From contig OX419759.1 in assembly GCA_948567375.1 (NCBI GenBank), forward strand, positions 45,164,593 to 45,228,592: a stretch of 64,000 nucleotides of DNA, given 5' to 3'. The notes beneath the pieces were generated by a model, which searched no databases, was not told the origin of the DNA, and worked only from the letters and a program-made list of their open reading frames with translations. This DNA is from Lunularia cruciata (Eukaryota; Streptophyta; Marchantiopsida; Lunulariales; Lunulariaceae). This document shows positions 24,000 to 35,630 of this stretch, piece by piece. The position numbers and the translations under genes are program-made. The number at the start of each line of letters is the position of its first letter. Within the stretch, counting starts at the first letter, position 1.

Positions 24000-26590
24000 G
24001 GTGTTTAGAAGTCCACAAGGAAGATCCTTGAGGTAATTCTCCATACTTCAACAATAAAAAGATGGGCCATCTATTGTAGGAGTGAGTTGGTCCAAAGTAA
24101 GAATCTCTACTTCTTGCTATAGAATTGGGAACTTAGCAATTTGGGATCATTCACGAGACAGAAGGAACGAGATAGCAATAAGGGTATTAGAGGAAACCAC
24201 TTTGCTTTATAGAGGAGAATTGGAAGAATATACTCGGGTTGGATGCAACTCAACTTAGAAGAATGACTATTGTTGGTGAATCTGGGTTACAAATGAAGAA
24301 ATTAACATCCAAATAATGGAGTCTTTGGAAAGAAGTGGTTAACAAACAATGGCTAAGGGGTGTGCAATTACATGAACCCAAATCAAAGAGCAATTGTGGA
24401 AATGATGATGAAACTATTTTGACCAAAGAAGATGACCTACATTAATAATAGCCAAGCCATCAACTTTGCATTTGCATATATATAAAGAGGAATTGGTCAA
24501 TAGGGCACATAGGTTTTACTTGCAAGCTAAGAGCATGCTCAAAGAATTTGAGGAACAACATACCTACCTCCTTCACGATAGGCTTTTACTTGGGGGTTGA
24601 ACCTTCTCACAAAGGAGGAGAGAAAGAAATTCCTCAATCACTATCACCCAATGGTGTCCCATCTTCCAATCTAAAGGGAGAGCTATCATTCAAAAGTATT
24701 GAGATGCATGTAGAGTATACAACAATTGGTAAGTTCATACTAATGGACGAAGAAGGAACCAGCTCGGTCTAGAAGGAGAGATTGGCACAGTCAAGACCTT
24801 GAAACCCAACAAAGAGACCAAGGAAGAATCTACAAGTAATCAATGTGTCTTTGGAGGAGGAAGAAAATACACATAGGAAGAAGAAGAATAAGAGAATAAC
24901 ACTCTCACCTTGTAGGGATCAACATCCAAATTAGAGAAGTCATAATGGTACAAAGATGTACAATTTAGCCTGAACCCAAATGAAAAAGGAGTAGACTAAA
25001 AAGATCCACAAGACCAAGGTAAGGAACAACAAAAAGAAACACAAATTTAGCCCACCCAAGAAGTAGAGGTACCCAAAGAAGAACAAGAAGAGGCCAAGGA
25101 GAAACCAAAAGAAGAACTTGAAGGGAGGACGTAGATTGAATTTAGAGAAGAAGACTTCCCAAGTGGAATGCAGACCAAAGTGAGAGGGGAGGGAACCCAA
25201 GAACAAAGAATACAAGTCACCAAGGATGCACATTATGTTATAATTTGATTTATTTTGCCTTGTAGCTTATAAAAGCAATTTTGTCCAAATACCAAGAAGT
25301 TTACCCATATGTCATAAATTACATCTCTCTTGTCCAAAGTGTAATCTAGTAAGGTAAAGACCATGTACAATAGTAAGGCAAAGTAGCAAAACTGGAAGGA
25401 AGAGATGGATAAAAGCTAAAACTTGTACAAGGAGGAGTGTCAAAAGGTGAACACATTAGTGCAAGAGAATTACAAGATAACACAACATAACATTCCACTT
25501 GTTGCATACCAAAACCAATACAAAAAAGATATTTGGAGTTGCAAGGAGACTTGAGTGCCCTTTGACTTGAACAAAAACAGAATAAACAAGGGTACAAAGA
25601 GCAGCTCAAGGCAAGAGATAAATAAGTAGTTAGTATTTGGGAAGAGTAGGAGACCTCTCAGACAAGAGTAGTCACCTTGGAAGTGTAAATATCTGAGTAT
25701 AAGAAGGAAATGGACATACAACTTGAAAGGATATGTGAAGAATTGAATAAGGAGGAGGGAGCAACAAAGACCAACCTCAAATGTTGGAATAAGTGACAAA
25801 GGAAGTGCAAGCCTTGAACAACAGCTAGAAAGAAAAGAAGGCAAAGATCCTCAAACAATTGGAAGAAATTTAAGATTAGTGGAAATTATGGAAGAAGTAA
25901 CTCAAATTAAGATGGTAAAGATGAAGTTACATGAGCTAAAGTTACATGAGCTAAAGTTATAGGTTCAACAGCTGAAGGTAAAGAAGTACAATATGAGAAG
26001 ATGGACTAATTAGCAGTTAGACTTTGTGAACATACAAATAGAAAATTCACCAAAACTTGTGACACATACCCCTTATGAATAGAAAATTACAAAGAGAGTA
26101 CCAAGCTCCATATTATGATCTACAAAGCAAAAGGTAGTTCTTTGCAGTAGTAATTTGGGCAAAGGACCCTTCATTGAAGAAGTTCTTTGTCGTTGTAGAT
26201 ATTCTTCTAAGTTGTAGGACCTTCAAAGATGTAACCTTTGGAGTAGTAAGTCCAAAGGAGACAAAATTGTAAGTTGTCTTTCGGAAGAATTCATACCTTT
26301 CCTAACGTTTGTAAGGTGTCTAATTAACCAACATATGAGTAGACAAGATAAGACAAAGATATGATTATCAATGTATAGTGAATATGAGCCAAGTAGATCT
26401 TCTAACTTCCACAATTATTATATTTATTGGGTTTAGAGTAGGAAGAGTATATAAGGCTTTGGCCTATAAAGTGAAAGAGCAAGAATCCCTTTGTTGCTTT
26501 TGCTTGAATTATAAGTATTAGTTGTATGTCTTCTATGAGTAGTGGTGAGGAATCCTCGTGGTAAGAACTTGAGTGATTGAGTGGGAGTGA
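24000..26590 (+). mobile_element. degenerate element B, first part
   Basis: Same family as element A: Lys/Glu-rich, coiled-coil-like plus-strand sequence broken by stops, the YQEVYPYVINYISLVQS remnant (about 25290-25345), and the AAAGGTAGTTCTTTGCAG block at about 26133. A 74-codon open frame at 24548-24772 is part of it but shows no domain. A possible TATA (GTATATAAGGC) lies near 26448. Open frames on the minus strand between 24940 and 25858 are mirror images of the low-complexity coding and are not counted as genes. The left limit is uncertain. Confidence 0.5.
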
Positions 26591-26595
26591 TCATT

Positions 26596-27339
26596 TGTAA
26601 TGCTCCGAGGACAAGAGAAGAGAGAAAACACAGATTGCACACTCAAACATTCGATGCCCCAAGGGAGCACCTTCTCTTTATTATATAGACAAAGAGGATC
26701 TCCTCCAAGGAAGCTCCACCATAGGATTAGGGACACAGATAGGTGACATGTCAGCAAGCTCCACCCTTGGATTATTGACTTGGATGGGTGACCTGTCTGG
26801 TCTAGGTCCTATATGGTTGGTCAAACGAGCTTTGACCGGAGGGAATCTTTTAGGGAATCTTCCTGTAGGAATCTCATAATCACGAGTAAGGTACCGTTGG
26901 AAAGCTCTCGACGAGACAAACCAGGGGGGAGGGAAGGCTAGCCTTTCCTCTGTTTGGGGGGGGGGGGGAATCTGCACATTTTCGAGGCCTAATTCATCCG
27001 TTTAGGCCTCCGAAATTGCCTTCAAAGATTTCTGGCATATTTTTGGTTTCTACTCTATTAGTAGAAGTCCCCTTTTGGTGATACCTCTTTCTGATCTGTT
27101 TAGTCCATCATGTGTAACATCCTTCCAGATGTTACCAAACCAATTCTCACCTTTAAATCATATGTCTAGCTATTGGTTCTAAGGTTCTCAAGTCTATTTC
27201 GGTTTCTGCCCTATTAGTAGAAGTACTCTTTTGGTGATACTTCTATCTGATCTATTTTGACCATCATGTATAACATCATTCTAGATGTTACCAAACCAAA
27301 TTTCACATCTAGATCATATGGCTAACCCTTGGTATTACA
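26596..27339 (-). mobile_element. solo LTR copy B (minus orientation) with 5-bp target-site duplication
   Basis: This 744-bp unit begins TGTAATGC and ends GGTATTACA, so it has TG...CA ends inside a 6-bp terminal inverted repeat TGTAAT/ATTACA. It is flanked by perfect TCATT direct repeats at 26591-26595 and 27340-27344, a 5-bp target duplication typical of LTR elements. No internal region is present, so it is a solo LTR. On the minus strand a CTATATAATAAAGAG TATA region lies near 26672. It contains a tandem duplication (27043-27180 and 27203-27330) and a 13-G homopolymer near 26956. Homologue of copy A at 16723-17326. Confidence 0.85.
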
Positions 27340-27344
27340 TCATT

Positions 27345-27760
27345 CTTATTTGAGGCTAAGGTTTTGGATCCTTGGTAATTCTAAGGGAGTGAAGCAATGT
27401 CTTGATGGGTCTTAAGTGAATTGTAGTATTGAAAATACTACAAAATCAAAAAGCAAGGTCCTAATATCAATGCAAAGTACCTTTGGAGATGTGCCGCATA
27501 GGAAAGGTAGAATATATTCTTTGGAGTTGAATATTTTTGTAATGAAGTAGCTCCTTTGGAGTTGATTGAATCCTTTAGGAAAAGTTGGAACTTACTCCTA
27601 CTGAAAGTGATCTTTAGTTTTCCATTTGCTATAGTGCACCATAGAGTTTACACTACACTCTTCTACGAGTACTTCCTTCCCAAAAGGTAAAATGTGTGAC
27701 AATAAAGAATTGCAAGCTACCACATTCCTATGCAAATCTAGCTATTTTTTAACCATATTC
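27345..27760 (+). mobile_element. degenerate element B, continuation
   Basis: After the solo LTR the sequence again matches element A downstream of its nested LTR (AAAGTGATCTTTAGTTTT at about 27604). No open frame remains. Confidence 0.45.
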
Positions 27761-28975
27761 TTGAGCTAACAACTTATTTTCTTACCATTATACCACATTT
27801 TTTTCCACAATGTATTACTACATTTACTATATAGATTCTACAAATATAACTTCCCCTTTTATTGTTGATTTTAGTTAGAAATAAACAAATATTACATATA
27901 TCATCGTATGTTGAAGAGATTAAAATGATTGCATCTATATTAATAAAATAATTATTATTTCATGCTCTAATGCTTGTTTTATTTTCATTTAATATACATT
28001 TTATTTATGCTACTTGATCATATTAGACATTTTTATTTTAAAATTGCAATTAGTATCTTGCATTTACAAATTCCTTCTAAGAACATTTTATTTCTTTGTA
28101 TGATGACTCTATACCTTCTTCTTACAAAGGTAAAGTGAATTAAATGGACTTTGTGGTCTTGTTCTCACGTGTGTGCTGTATACAAAACAGATTAACACAT
28201 ATAAAGAGTTTAAACCACATGCAGATGCTGATTTTAGACAATATACAGAATTTAAATGGTAGAAATACTTGGGACCAATCATAAACTACATAATAGTTCG
28301 CAAATATAAGTCTCTAAAAAAGTGAAGTCAAGAAATATATGGAATTAAAAATTCTTAAATCAATCTTGATATCCATATATCTAAATTTTACATACCATAT
28401 AAACCATCATCTTCAATGCAATTTAATGGGATTTGCTAGTATTGATATTTACTTCATAATATTTTACTCAAGATTCTAAATTCAATGGTATTATTAGTGT
28501 GAATTAGGAATCTTGAGAACCATGGGCTGAACAAACCTTCTTCTCGTAAAATGAACAAAAACAAGTGTGTTTTTCTCAAAAGCAATGAACCCTTCCAATT
28601 AAATAATCAAGAGTATAACTGGGTTCATTGCAAAACTAGTCTCTAATTATATATATATATTTTTAAAATATTTGAATAAATTTATTTATATTTTTAGTAT
28701 AGCCTAGATAATTGCCCGTTCTTATACCCACAAACTAGGCAAAAATATACGACATAAAAATGAATTTTATCTGATATTCTATAAAGCCATCACAAATGTC
28801 ATGCACATATAAGAAGTACTCCTTCCGTGCACTATGGCCCGATCTTAATCCGGTCTTATAGAATTCAACACTTAACATGGACTACATTTGATATCACAAT
28901 TAGCTCAAATTGAAAGGTTCTTACCTGAAATTAAATATAACACCCAGTTACATATAGCGGTAGAACCTTTGTTCT
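27761..28975. other. AT-rich intergenic; nothing recognisable
   Basis: No gene or domain seen. The right end borders the partial LTR at 28976-29086. Confidence 0.55.
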
Positions 28976-29086
28976 CATATATGTTGTGCGTATATACATC
29001 GCTACACAACATAAATCGCTGTCAACATCATACACTATAGAAGCACAACTCACACGTAAGTCATACATAAACTCTAAAGTGCCACA
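28976..29086 (-). repeat. partial second LTR start abutting the gypsy 3' LTR
   Basis: About 110 bp here repeats 29513-29619 in direct orientation (TGTTGTGCGTATATACAT, the inverted-repeat partner CACAACAT, then AGAAGCACAACTCACAC and AAAGTGCCACA). On the minus strand this block is the beginning of the LTR (TGTGGCACTTTAGAG), so a second LTR start follows directly after the end of the 3' LTR. Leftward homology fades beyond about 28976. Confidence 0.6.
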
Positions 29087-29619
29087 ATAATCAGATCGTT
29101 TACAACTCGAATCAACTAAACTCAGATCAATACTTGATCTGATCCTCAACAACTTGCCAACAACAAGGCACTAATTACAATCAAGCCACATCCACTCTAG
29201 CTAAGAGAATCCAAGTGATGCTTGCCGGCTTTTTGTCCACTCTAGCCAAGAAATAAAAGGCTCAACATCAGAGAAGTGATCTCTTTGGAGCTATACTTCC
29301 AAGATATACTCTTGATTTTGACCTAGGTCTCATCCCAACCGTCCCACTGATGGCACACCCGACGGTGCAGACGGTGGGCCTTGCCATGAAGTAAATACCC
29401 TAAACACAAAATTTGACCGTTAGAAAGTAGTCTATGAGTAACTGCCAAAATGCCTCTAACTACTATCATTGGAACTCCAATGTCTTGATGTGACACTACA
29501 AATGGCGTGACAGTTGTTGTGCGTATATACATTACCACACAACATACATCGTTGTCATTATCATACAATATAGAAGCACAACTCACACATAAGTCATACA
29601 TAAACTCTAAAGTGCCACA
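29087..29619 (-). repeat. 3' LTR of the gypsy-like element
   Basis: On the minus strand it starts TGTGGCACTTTAGAG directly after the polypurine tract and ends CTGATTA(T). The part 29087-29512 matches 38013-38448 (shared words include TACTTGATCTGATCCTCAAC, GAGAATCCAAGTGATGCT, CACACCCGACGGTGC). The part 29513-29619 has no counterpart at the other LTR and carries an inverted repeat TGTTGTG...CACAACA. Confidence 0.75.
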
Positions 29620-30372
29620 ATTGCTCCCCTAGTTGGCGGTTAGGTCCCTCTAAGTCCAGATAGCCATCTACTTCAAGTATATGGTATACACTATGATGGG
29701 CAAAGATCAGGAGGCCAGGTGCTATGGAGCCCCATCGTTAGTCATTTGTCTGCAATCTATACCATATAAAGAATGAAATAGCTATGGGTCAAGTACATAT
29801 AGGACATAACCATTGTCCTTGAGGAACCATCGTGAGGGGAGGAGTCATACATGCTATATGCTATCCTCTTGAACAACTATCACACACTTACATAATAGCA
29901 GCTCTACCAAAAGAGCCACATAACATACACCTCAAGCCTGCACGTACAAGTGCCAAGCTTGGGTCCATAGTACCATCAATGTTTGGGAGGTAGCATGGCA
30001 CACAATTGTGCACATGATCCTTCTAAATAACACTATCACGTCCTTCTAACACAAAGACTCCAGATGGCAAAACGTCATGCATTCTCAAGATAGTGCGGCC
30101 TATCAAAACATAAAGTGTTGTTGGTATTGTCTGTTGTAGATATACATAGTCACCTGGATGAAATTGACGGATCGAGGATCTATAACCTCATCAAATAGTA
30201 GAATAATGTAAGGTATCCCTATGTTGAGTAATTGCCAAGTTCTCAAAGGCCATAGGCATCACTTTCTGAAAGATCTCTGCCGTCAAGAACATGCGCTCAC
30301 CCATACATCTGGATCATCCAAGTCCAAGACTACAGTAGCATCTTGACGAATGGCTATAGGTAAATTTGGATC

Positions 30373-31116
30373 TCATCCATAGAGTAGAAGGTAAGGAGAG
30401 AAGGATGCTAAGGAAGCTTGCCGATTGAACCGATAGCCCATGGCCAACCAAGGTATTTGGAGATCCCAATCTCCCAAGTGGCCTCCCTGCAAACCATACT
30501 TTTGTAGTGCTCTCTTCACCGTTTGAACCACTCTCTTTGCTAAGCGATCTGCCTTAGGGTGATCTTGGGATGTAGTATAATGATCAATCAAAGCCTTGTC
30601 ACACAAGACTTGAAACTCCTCCAAGAACTCTGTACCGTAATCAGTGAAAACCTCAACTAGTGCACCAAAATGACTAAGAACTCAATCCAGAAACAAGTAA
30701 GCCATCCCTTCACTGGACTTGTCAAAAAGTGCCACCAACTCAATCCACTTGGAGAAGTGCTCCACCATCACCAAAACATACCGATGATATATCATAGTCA
30801 ATGGTAAAGGTCCAACAAAATCCAAACTCCAATGCTAACCCAATCCCATGATAGGTAATGGGTGTAACTATGGCATAGGAGCATTGAATGATGCTCTAAC
30901 CCAGTCACAAACCACACATCTAGCAACAAATTGCTGTACCACGGTTTGCATACCGTGCCACCAATAATGACTATGGAGCAAGCTATATGTATACTTTACT
31001 CCAAAATTTCCTAGCTCCTCATGAGCATGACGGACCAATTGTGGTCTTTGAGATGGAAGTGGTACTACTCGCACTCTACCATCCTCCCATACATGCAAAA
31101 GGTGCCTGCCCTCCAA
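30373..31116 (-). pseudogene. integrase region of the gypsy-like element
   Basis: The minus strand first shows the HHCC zinc-binding module (HAHEELGNFGVKYTYSLLHS, then WWHGM and CVVCDWV), ending about 30868. The catalytic core follows to 30373 with stops, including HWSLDFVGPLPL, a FTDYGTEF second-Asp motif and the DHPKADRLAKRVVQT region with the GGHLGDWD segment. Relative to intact relatives, DG.AER reads DRLAKR, so the catalytic Glu appears replaced by Lys. The integrase inserts the cDNA into host DNA; this copy cannot be functional. Confidence 0.8.
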
Positions 31117-31406
31117 TCTGAATCATTTGGCTTGCTGAAGGACACAATCTTTCTCCTTGGCCCCAACTGTGCCACCCACAACACTAGTGCAAAGATAGTC
31201 CATCACTAAGATGTCACCATGAATGTCTCGCTGATTGTACCAATATCTTCACTCTCTGGATCTATGACCTCAATAACTCCTCCTGTATGCGCTGAGAGAG
31301 ATACCATCAAAGTCTCAAAAAATATACAAAGAAAGGCAGATGCATGCCAACTTGGCACCATTGCCTCATCTATCTCACCATGCCAACGTGCTCCGGTCTG
31401 ATCCTG

Positions 31407-31757
31407 CTAGTTGGGACATGGGTTTCTACTCAACCCATCTACATCATGGTTCACCACTCTAGGTTTGTGAATAACCATGAAATCATACTCTTGTAAAATT
31501 AGAGCCCATCGTGCAAGCTTCCCTAAAAGCTTGTCAGACTCCATCAACCACTTTAGCGGTTGATGATTGGTGATGAGAGTGAAGGGGTTACCAAAAAGGT
31601 AACATTGGAAATGTGCTACTGCCCAAACTACTGCCAAACACTCTCTCTTATATGAACTATACTTCACCTCCTCTGAATTGTTGAAGTGACTAACATAGGC
31701 CACCACAAATTCCTTCCTCTCATCATCATGTTGGGTAAGCACTGCTCCAAGCCCCAA
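31407..31757 (-). pseudogene. RNase H domain of the gypsy-like element
   Basis: The frame reads GLGAVLTQHD, VAYVSHFNNSEEVKYSSYKR, ECLAVVWAV, and LITNHQPLKWLM. This is the gypsy-type RNase H, in which Asp, Glu and Asp are catalytic. The usual TDH motif is TNH here, so a catalytic Asp seems lost, and the usual S.....N..Y..YE..CLA region is recognisable. It follows RT at 31977-32522 with the tether between them broken by stops. The domain degrades the RNA strand during reverse transcription. Confidence 0.8.
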
Positions 31758-31976
31758 TATACTCCAATCAATGTGAACCTTAAATGGTCATCCTCTTATC
31801 GGTCTGCTCAAAATAGGAACAAATATCAACCTCTCCTTGAGCTCTACAAAAGCCCTCTCTTGCTCATCTCCACAACACCATTCTTGTGTAAGCTTGGTCA
31901 GCTTCGTCAAGGCCTTGGCAATGGCACTAAATCCTCTAACATAGCAGCAATAGAAGTTCATCAACCCAAGGAATGC

Positions 31977-32522
31977 TCACACTCTGCTCACATCTATAGG
32001 CCGAGGAATACGTGCAATAGCCTCCACCTTGGTTTGCTGAACACCAAGTCCTCTGGGGTAGATAGTGTGACCCAAATACTCAACCTGCTTGGGGAAGAAC
32101 CTACACTTCCTAGGATGTAATTTGAATCCATGTGATCTCAACCTCTCAAACACTTCCAACAATTGTCTCTCATGCTCCTCCATAGTAATGCTATAGACCA
32201 AAATGTCATCAATATAACACCGAGCAAAATCCAATCCAACTAGGATCCTATCCATGACACTCTGGAACTCAACAAGAGCATTCTTTAACCCAAATGGTAA
32301 GAACCTCCATTGATATAACACATCCTTATTGTGAGGATCAATAGCCCAAAATGTTGTCTTGGACTTATCTTCCTCCCTGATTGGCAATTGATGATATCCC
32401 GCTCGAAGCTCCAAAGTACTGAAGACCTTTGCATGCCCAATCACATAAAAAATCTCTTCCAATGTAGACATGGCATACCAATCAGCCTTGGTCTGTCGGT
32501 TGATAGGATGCAATCTCCACAC
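31977..32522 (-). pseudogene. reverse transcriptase domain of the gypsy-like element
   Basis: The longest open piece of the polyprotein (181 codons) contains FSTLELRAGYHQLPI, TTFWAI, FGLKNALVEFQSVMDRIL, the catalytic CYIDDILVYS (YxDD) box, and KLHPRKCRFF with EYLGHTI. These are diagnostic for Ty3/gypsy RT. The usual DLR of the first motif reads ELR and NAP reads NAL, so at least the first catalytic Asp seems mutated. Upstream RT sequence continues to about 32700 in degraded form. Confidence 0.9.
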
Positions 32523-34549
32523 ATCTGCCTATTTGTGTAGTTGCCATACATATCCTTCTTGGTTGGCATCTTGGTAGCTGAAGCATACTCTCCATGTGAG
32601 ATCTCCACCAAATCAGCCTCAAAAAGATCTCTACTCTAGCTCTAAATCAATATCTTTTCCATACGACTATAGTGATAAGGACGTCGGAAAATTGGTGTAT
32701 TGCTAATCAGCTCAATCCGTATACTCGGTCCCTTTAGAGCACCCAAATCCATCATATTGAAGGCAAAACAACTGGTGTGGCTCCTCAAGAACCTCCAAAA
32801 CCTCCTTCTTTCCTCTCTAGTAAGCTTGGGTCCAAGATTTGGCTCCCAAGTATCCTCTGTAACTATAGTAGGAGTAGAAGACGTACTGATTGGCTGCTAC
32901 ATTGGGCCCTTGGGAGCAATAGTGTCATGCCTCCAATCACTAGAGGTCCTAACCTTTGTGTGAAAAACTCCCTCCATTCTGGCTGCAAGCTCCACATGTC
33001 CTCTAGCTAAATCCCAAGTGGACCAAGGGTGTAATCCAAGTAGCCCACACTCACCTAGATGGACTCCAAGTAGACCACTCTCCCTAGTAGTTATTGGCTA
33101 TGTCCCAAGAATACCATATCCACTCAGTCTATCGCCTCCAACATGTGCTTGAATTGTCTCGGTAAGCATAAGGCTCTTAAGTATCCAAGTGGTGATGCCT
33201 ATCAAGTGCATCCTAGGCTGCTCTGCCAAGCCAAGGCTCACAATCTAGGTCAAACAGTTTAGGTCCATAGCTTGACCTAACACCTAACGTTTAGATGCCT
33301 CTGACATTGCTTGAACAACGGTTATACCAGTGCAAAAACCCATTTCCCGCTCTCTCTCATCGGCACTGGGCTCCACCAAATGCTGTAACTGTGAGTCCCA
33401 AACAAGTCCAGGTCCTCCCTCTCAAAAAGCATGAGAGCTTAGGAAACTCATGAGTGGGAGAGATGCGGCTCTAGGCTATCTCACTAGGTTCACCACTACC
33501 ATAGGTGACCTATCAACCACTACCACTATCTGATACTGATGCCCAACGTCCAAGATGTCATCAACAAGGATGTGGTCTAGTTGTTGAATCCCATCATATG
33601 CACGCTATAGAACCTCTTTGGGTAAGAGGTTCATCCACCAAAGACAAAGACAACGAGCTGATCCTACTCTGGCTGCATCTAACAATACAGTAGGTCCCAT
33701 CCAAGAATGGACCTGATGTGTACTTACCACCACTCTGGTGCAAGAATCACCTATCAAAGGAATGTTCTACGAAAGGTAAGTTGGAGAAACAGACTGATGG
33801 ACTTGGAGATGTTCAGTCCGTAACATCTCCCAAAAAATACCAGAACAAGGATCTTGAAGACCCAAACCTCAACCAGCACCGTGTATGTCCCTAACATGGC
33901 CATCCAAAAATCACCAAGTGGATTGACCCATGTCTCTCTATATCATGCATCCCCAATAAGGAAATGATTATTGGTAAGGCCTTCTGGTAACCTCTGATTG
34001 CTGACATTGGTAATAACTCAAGATACCAATAGGCCAAGTGTGCCACATGATGTAGAGACACTCGCCTAGCTATCTCATCTCTCTCCACATACAAGTACCT
34101 CTGTACTCATAAACTTGCTTGTAATACCACAACTAGTTCGGTGCTAATCCCACCAAACAACTCCAATAAACATATCCTCTCTATTGGATACTACTAAGTA
34201 ATGAGTGTAGTATCTAAAGGTGTCAATGTAATTGACTTTGGAGGCTCATTCTCACACTCCTCTCCTGATAGTACAAAGGCTCCAATCCAAGCCCAATTGA
34301 TCTGCATGCTGCTGCAATGCCCCTTTGAACTCCACAATGGAACATCCATGGTGGATGGAACAATCCCACTTGTACTCCAAATCCAAGTGATCTACTCTAG
34401 TACTGGAGTATCCTCTACAGAGGTGTTCCACTCCAACAAGTCAACAAGCCAAGTAACAACACCACTAAAATCTGAAACTAATGCTGCCATGGTCACTGAC
34501 TCTAGTGAGCAAAAACTACCACTACTAAAGCATACTTTAGGCAACATAC

Positions 34550-35247
34550 CTGTCCCTCACCAGACTGCCAACCTGGTTTATAGGAAACTGTCTCCTCCCA
34601 ACTATCAATGCTGAAACCCATGGGGTATAACACTACTCCCCCAACTAGCACATCATTATGACTCAACTATTGTCGCATGAGCTCTCACCACCGAGCTATT
34701 AGTTGGATGACCAGGCTGAACCTGGAGAACAAGCTTCCCACGTGTGATGTATTGTGTTGAACCACCACCTAGAGATGTCTGGATCTGAAATAAACACCTC
34801 TCCACATTGGTCTTCTATAATTCCAGACCAACTACTATAGCCTTCCCCAACATAAGGGGCTGCGCACCAAAGTCTAACAAGACTCTCTATGGGGTATAGA
34901 CCTTCCCTAAAGGTCCCACTAAGCGGAAAATCCCATTCTGGTTATCCAATAGGACAAAATTAGGTGTGAACCACGCTCTCTCAAAAGGCCGGTCTAGTTG
35001 GCAACTCCACCAGTCTAGCCACTACAGCTTGCCATAAACCATTAGTTGTTGAACGGATCCCATGCTCCTCAACCAAGTCCACTCCACTATCAACCACCTT
35101 TTCTCTACTAGTAGGAACGACACCATTGCTACTCTCACAAAGCGTGGCAGCCAACCAGAACATTGGGGCTGGGTCAACTCCCAATGTAAATATGTCATTG
35201 GCTGAGAATAAAGAGCACCGCATAATCAGCCGAGCCGCCCCCAACAT
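34550..35247 (-). pseudogene. aspartic-protease region of the gypsy-like element
   Basis: An 88-codon open piece at 34981-35247 precedes a region in which the minus strand, in a shifted frame, reads LLDFGAQPLMLGKA near 34860-34890. That is the active-site loop of this class of retroelement protease (normally LLDTGAQP-like; here Thr is Phe). Further downstream a VVGGVVLYPMGFSI-type stretch can be read. The domain is fragmented. Position between gag and RT supports the assignment. Confidence 0.6.
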
Positions 35248-35630
35248 TGTGCTAGACTCAGTTTGTGTAGTAGTAGGTGGCTGACTAGTAGGTGGCTGAC
35301 TAGTACTCCATCATCACCTTCTACACCTGCATTGGGACATCTAGGAGCCATGGATGCCGTTTGCAATGCCTCAGATAGCATGAAAGACTGGGGAAGTCTG
35401 ATTTGTCCCCCAACCTCTCCTCTCTATGGGTCCAACTCCACTGATGCTCCTTTAGGCTCTGGAGCATGTACTGCACTCCTAGTCACTACTGTAGATGCAT
35501 CCACCTGTGCTGCTCTGCACATGAAGTCCAAAGCATCTCTATCACCACCAACATCTCTTCCACACATGAGGTGGAAGCCTTAACACCCAAATCTGATCTC
35601 CTTTGAGCAATAGCCATACTAGCCAATATC

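Noticed and set aside
24940..25858. Several Leu/Phe-rich minus-strand open frames that look membrane-like
   Set aside because: They are mirror images of the Lys/Glu-rich, coiled-coil-like plus strand of element B; the hydrophobicity follows from the complement.
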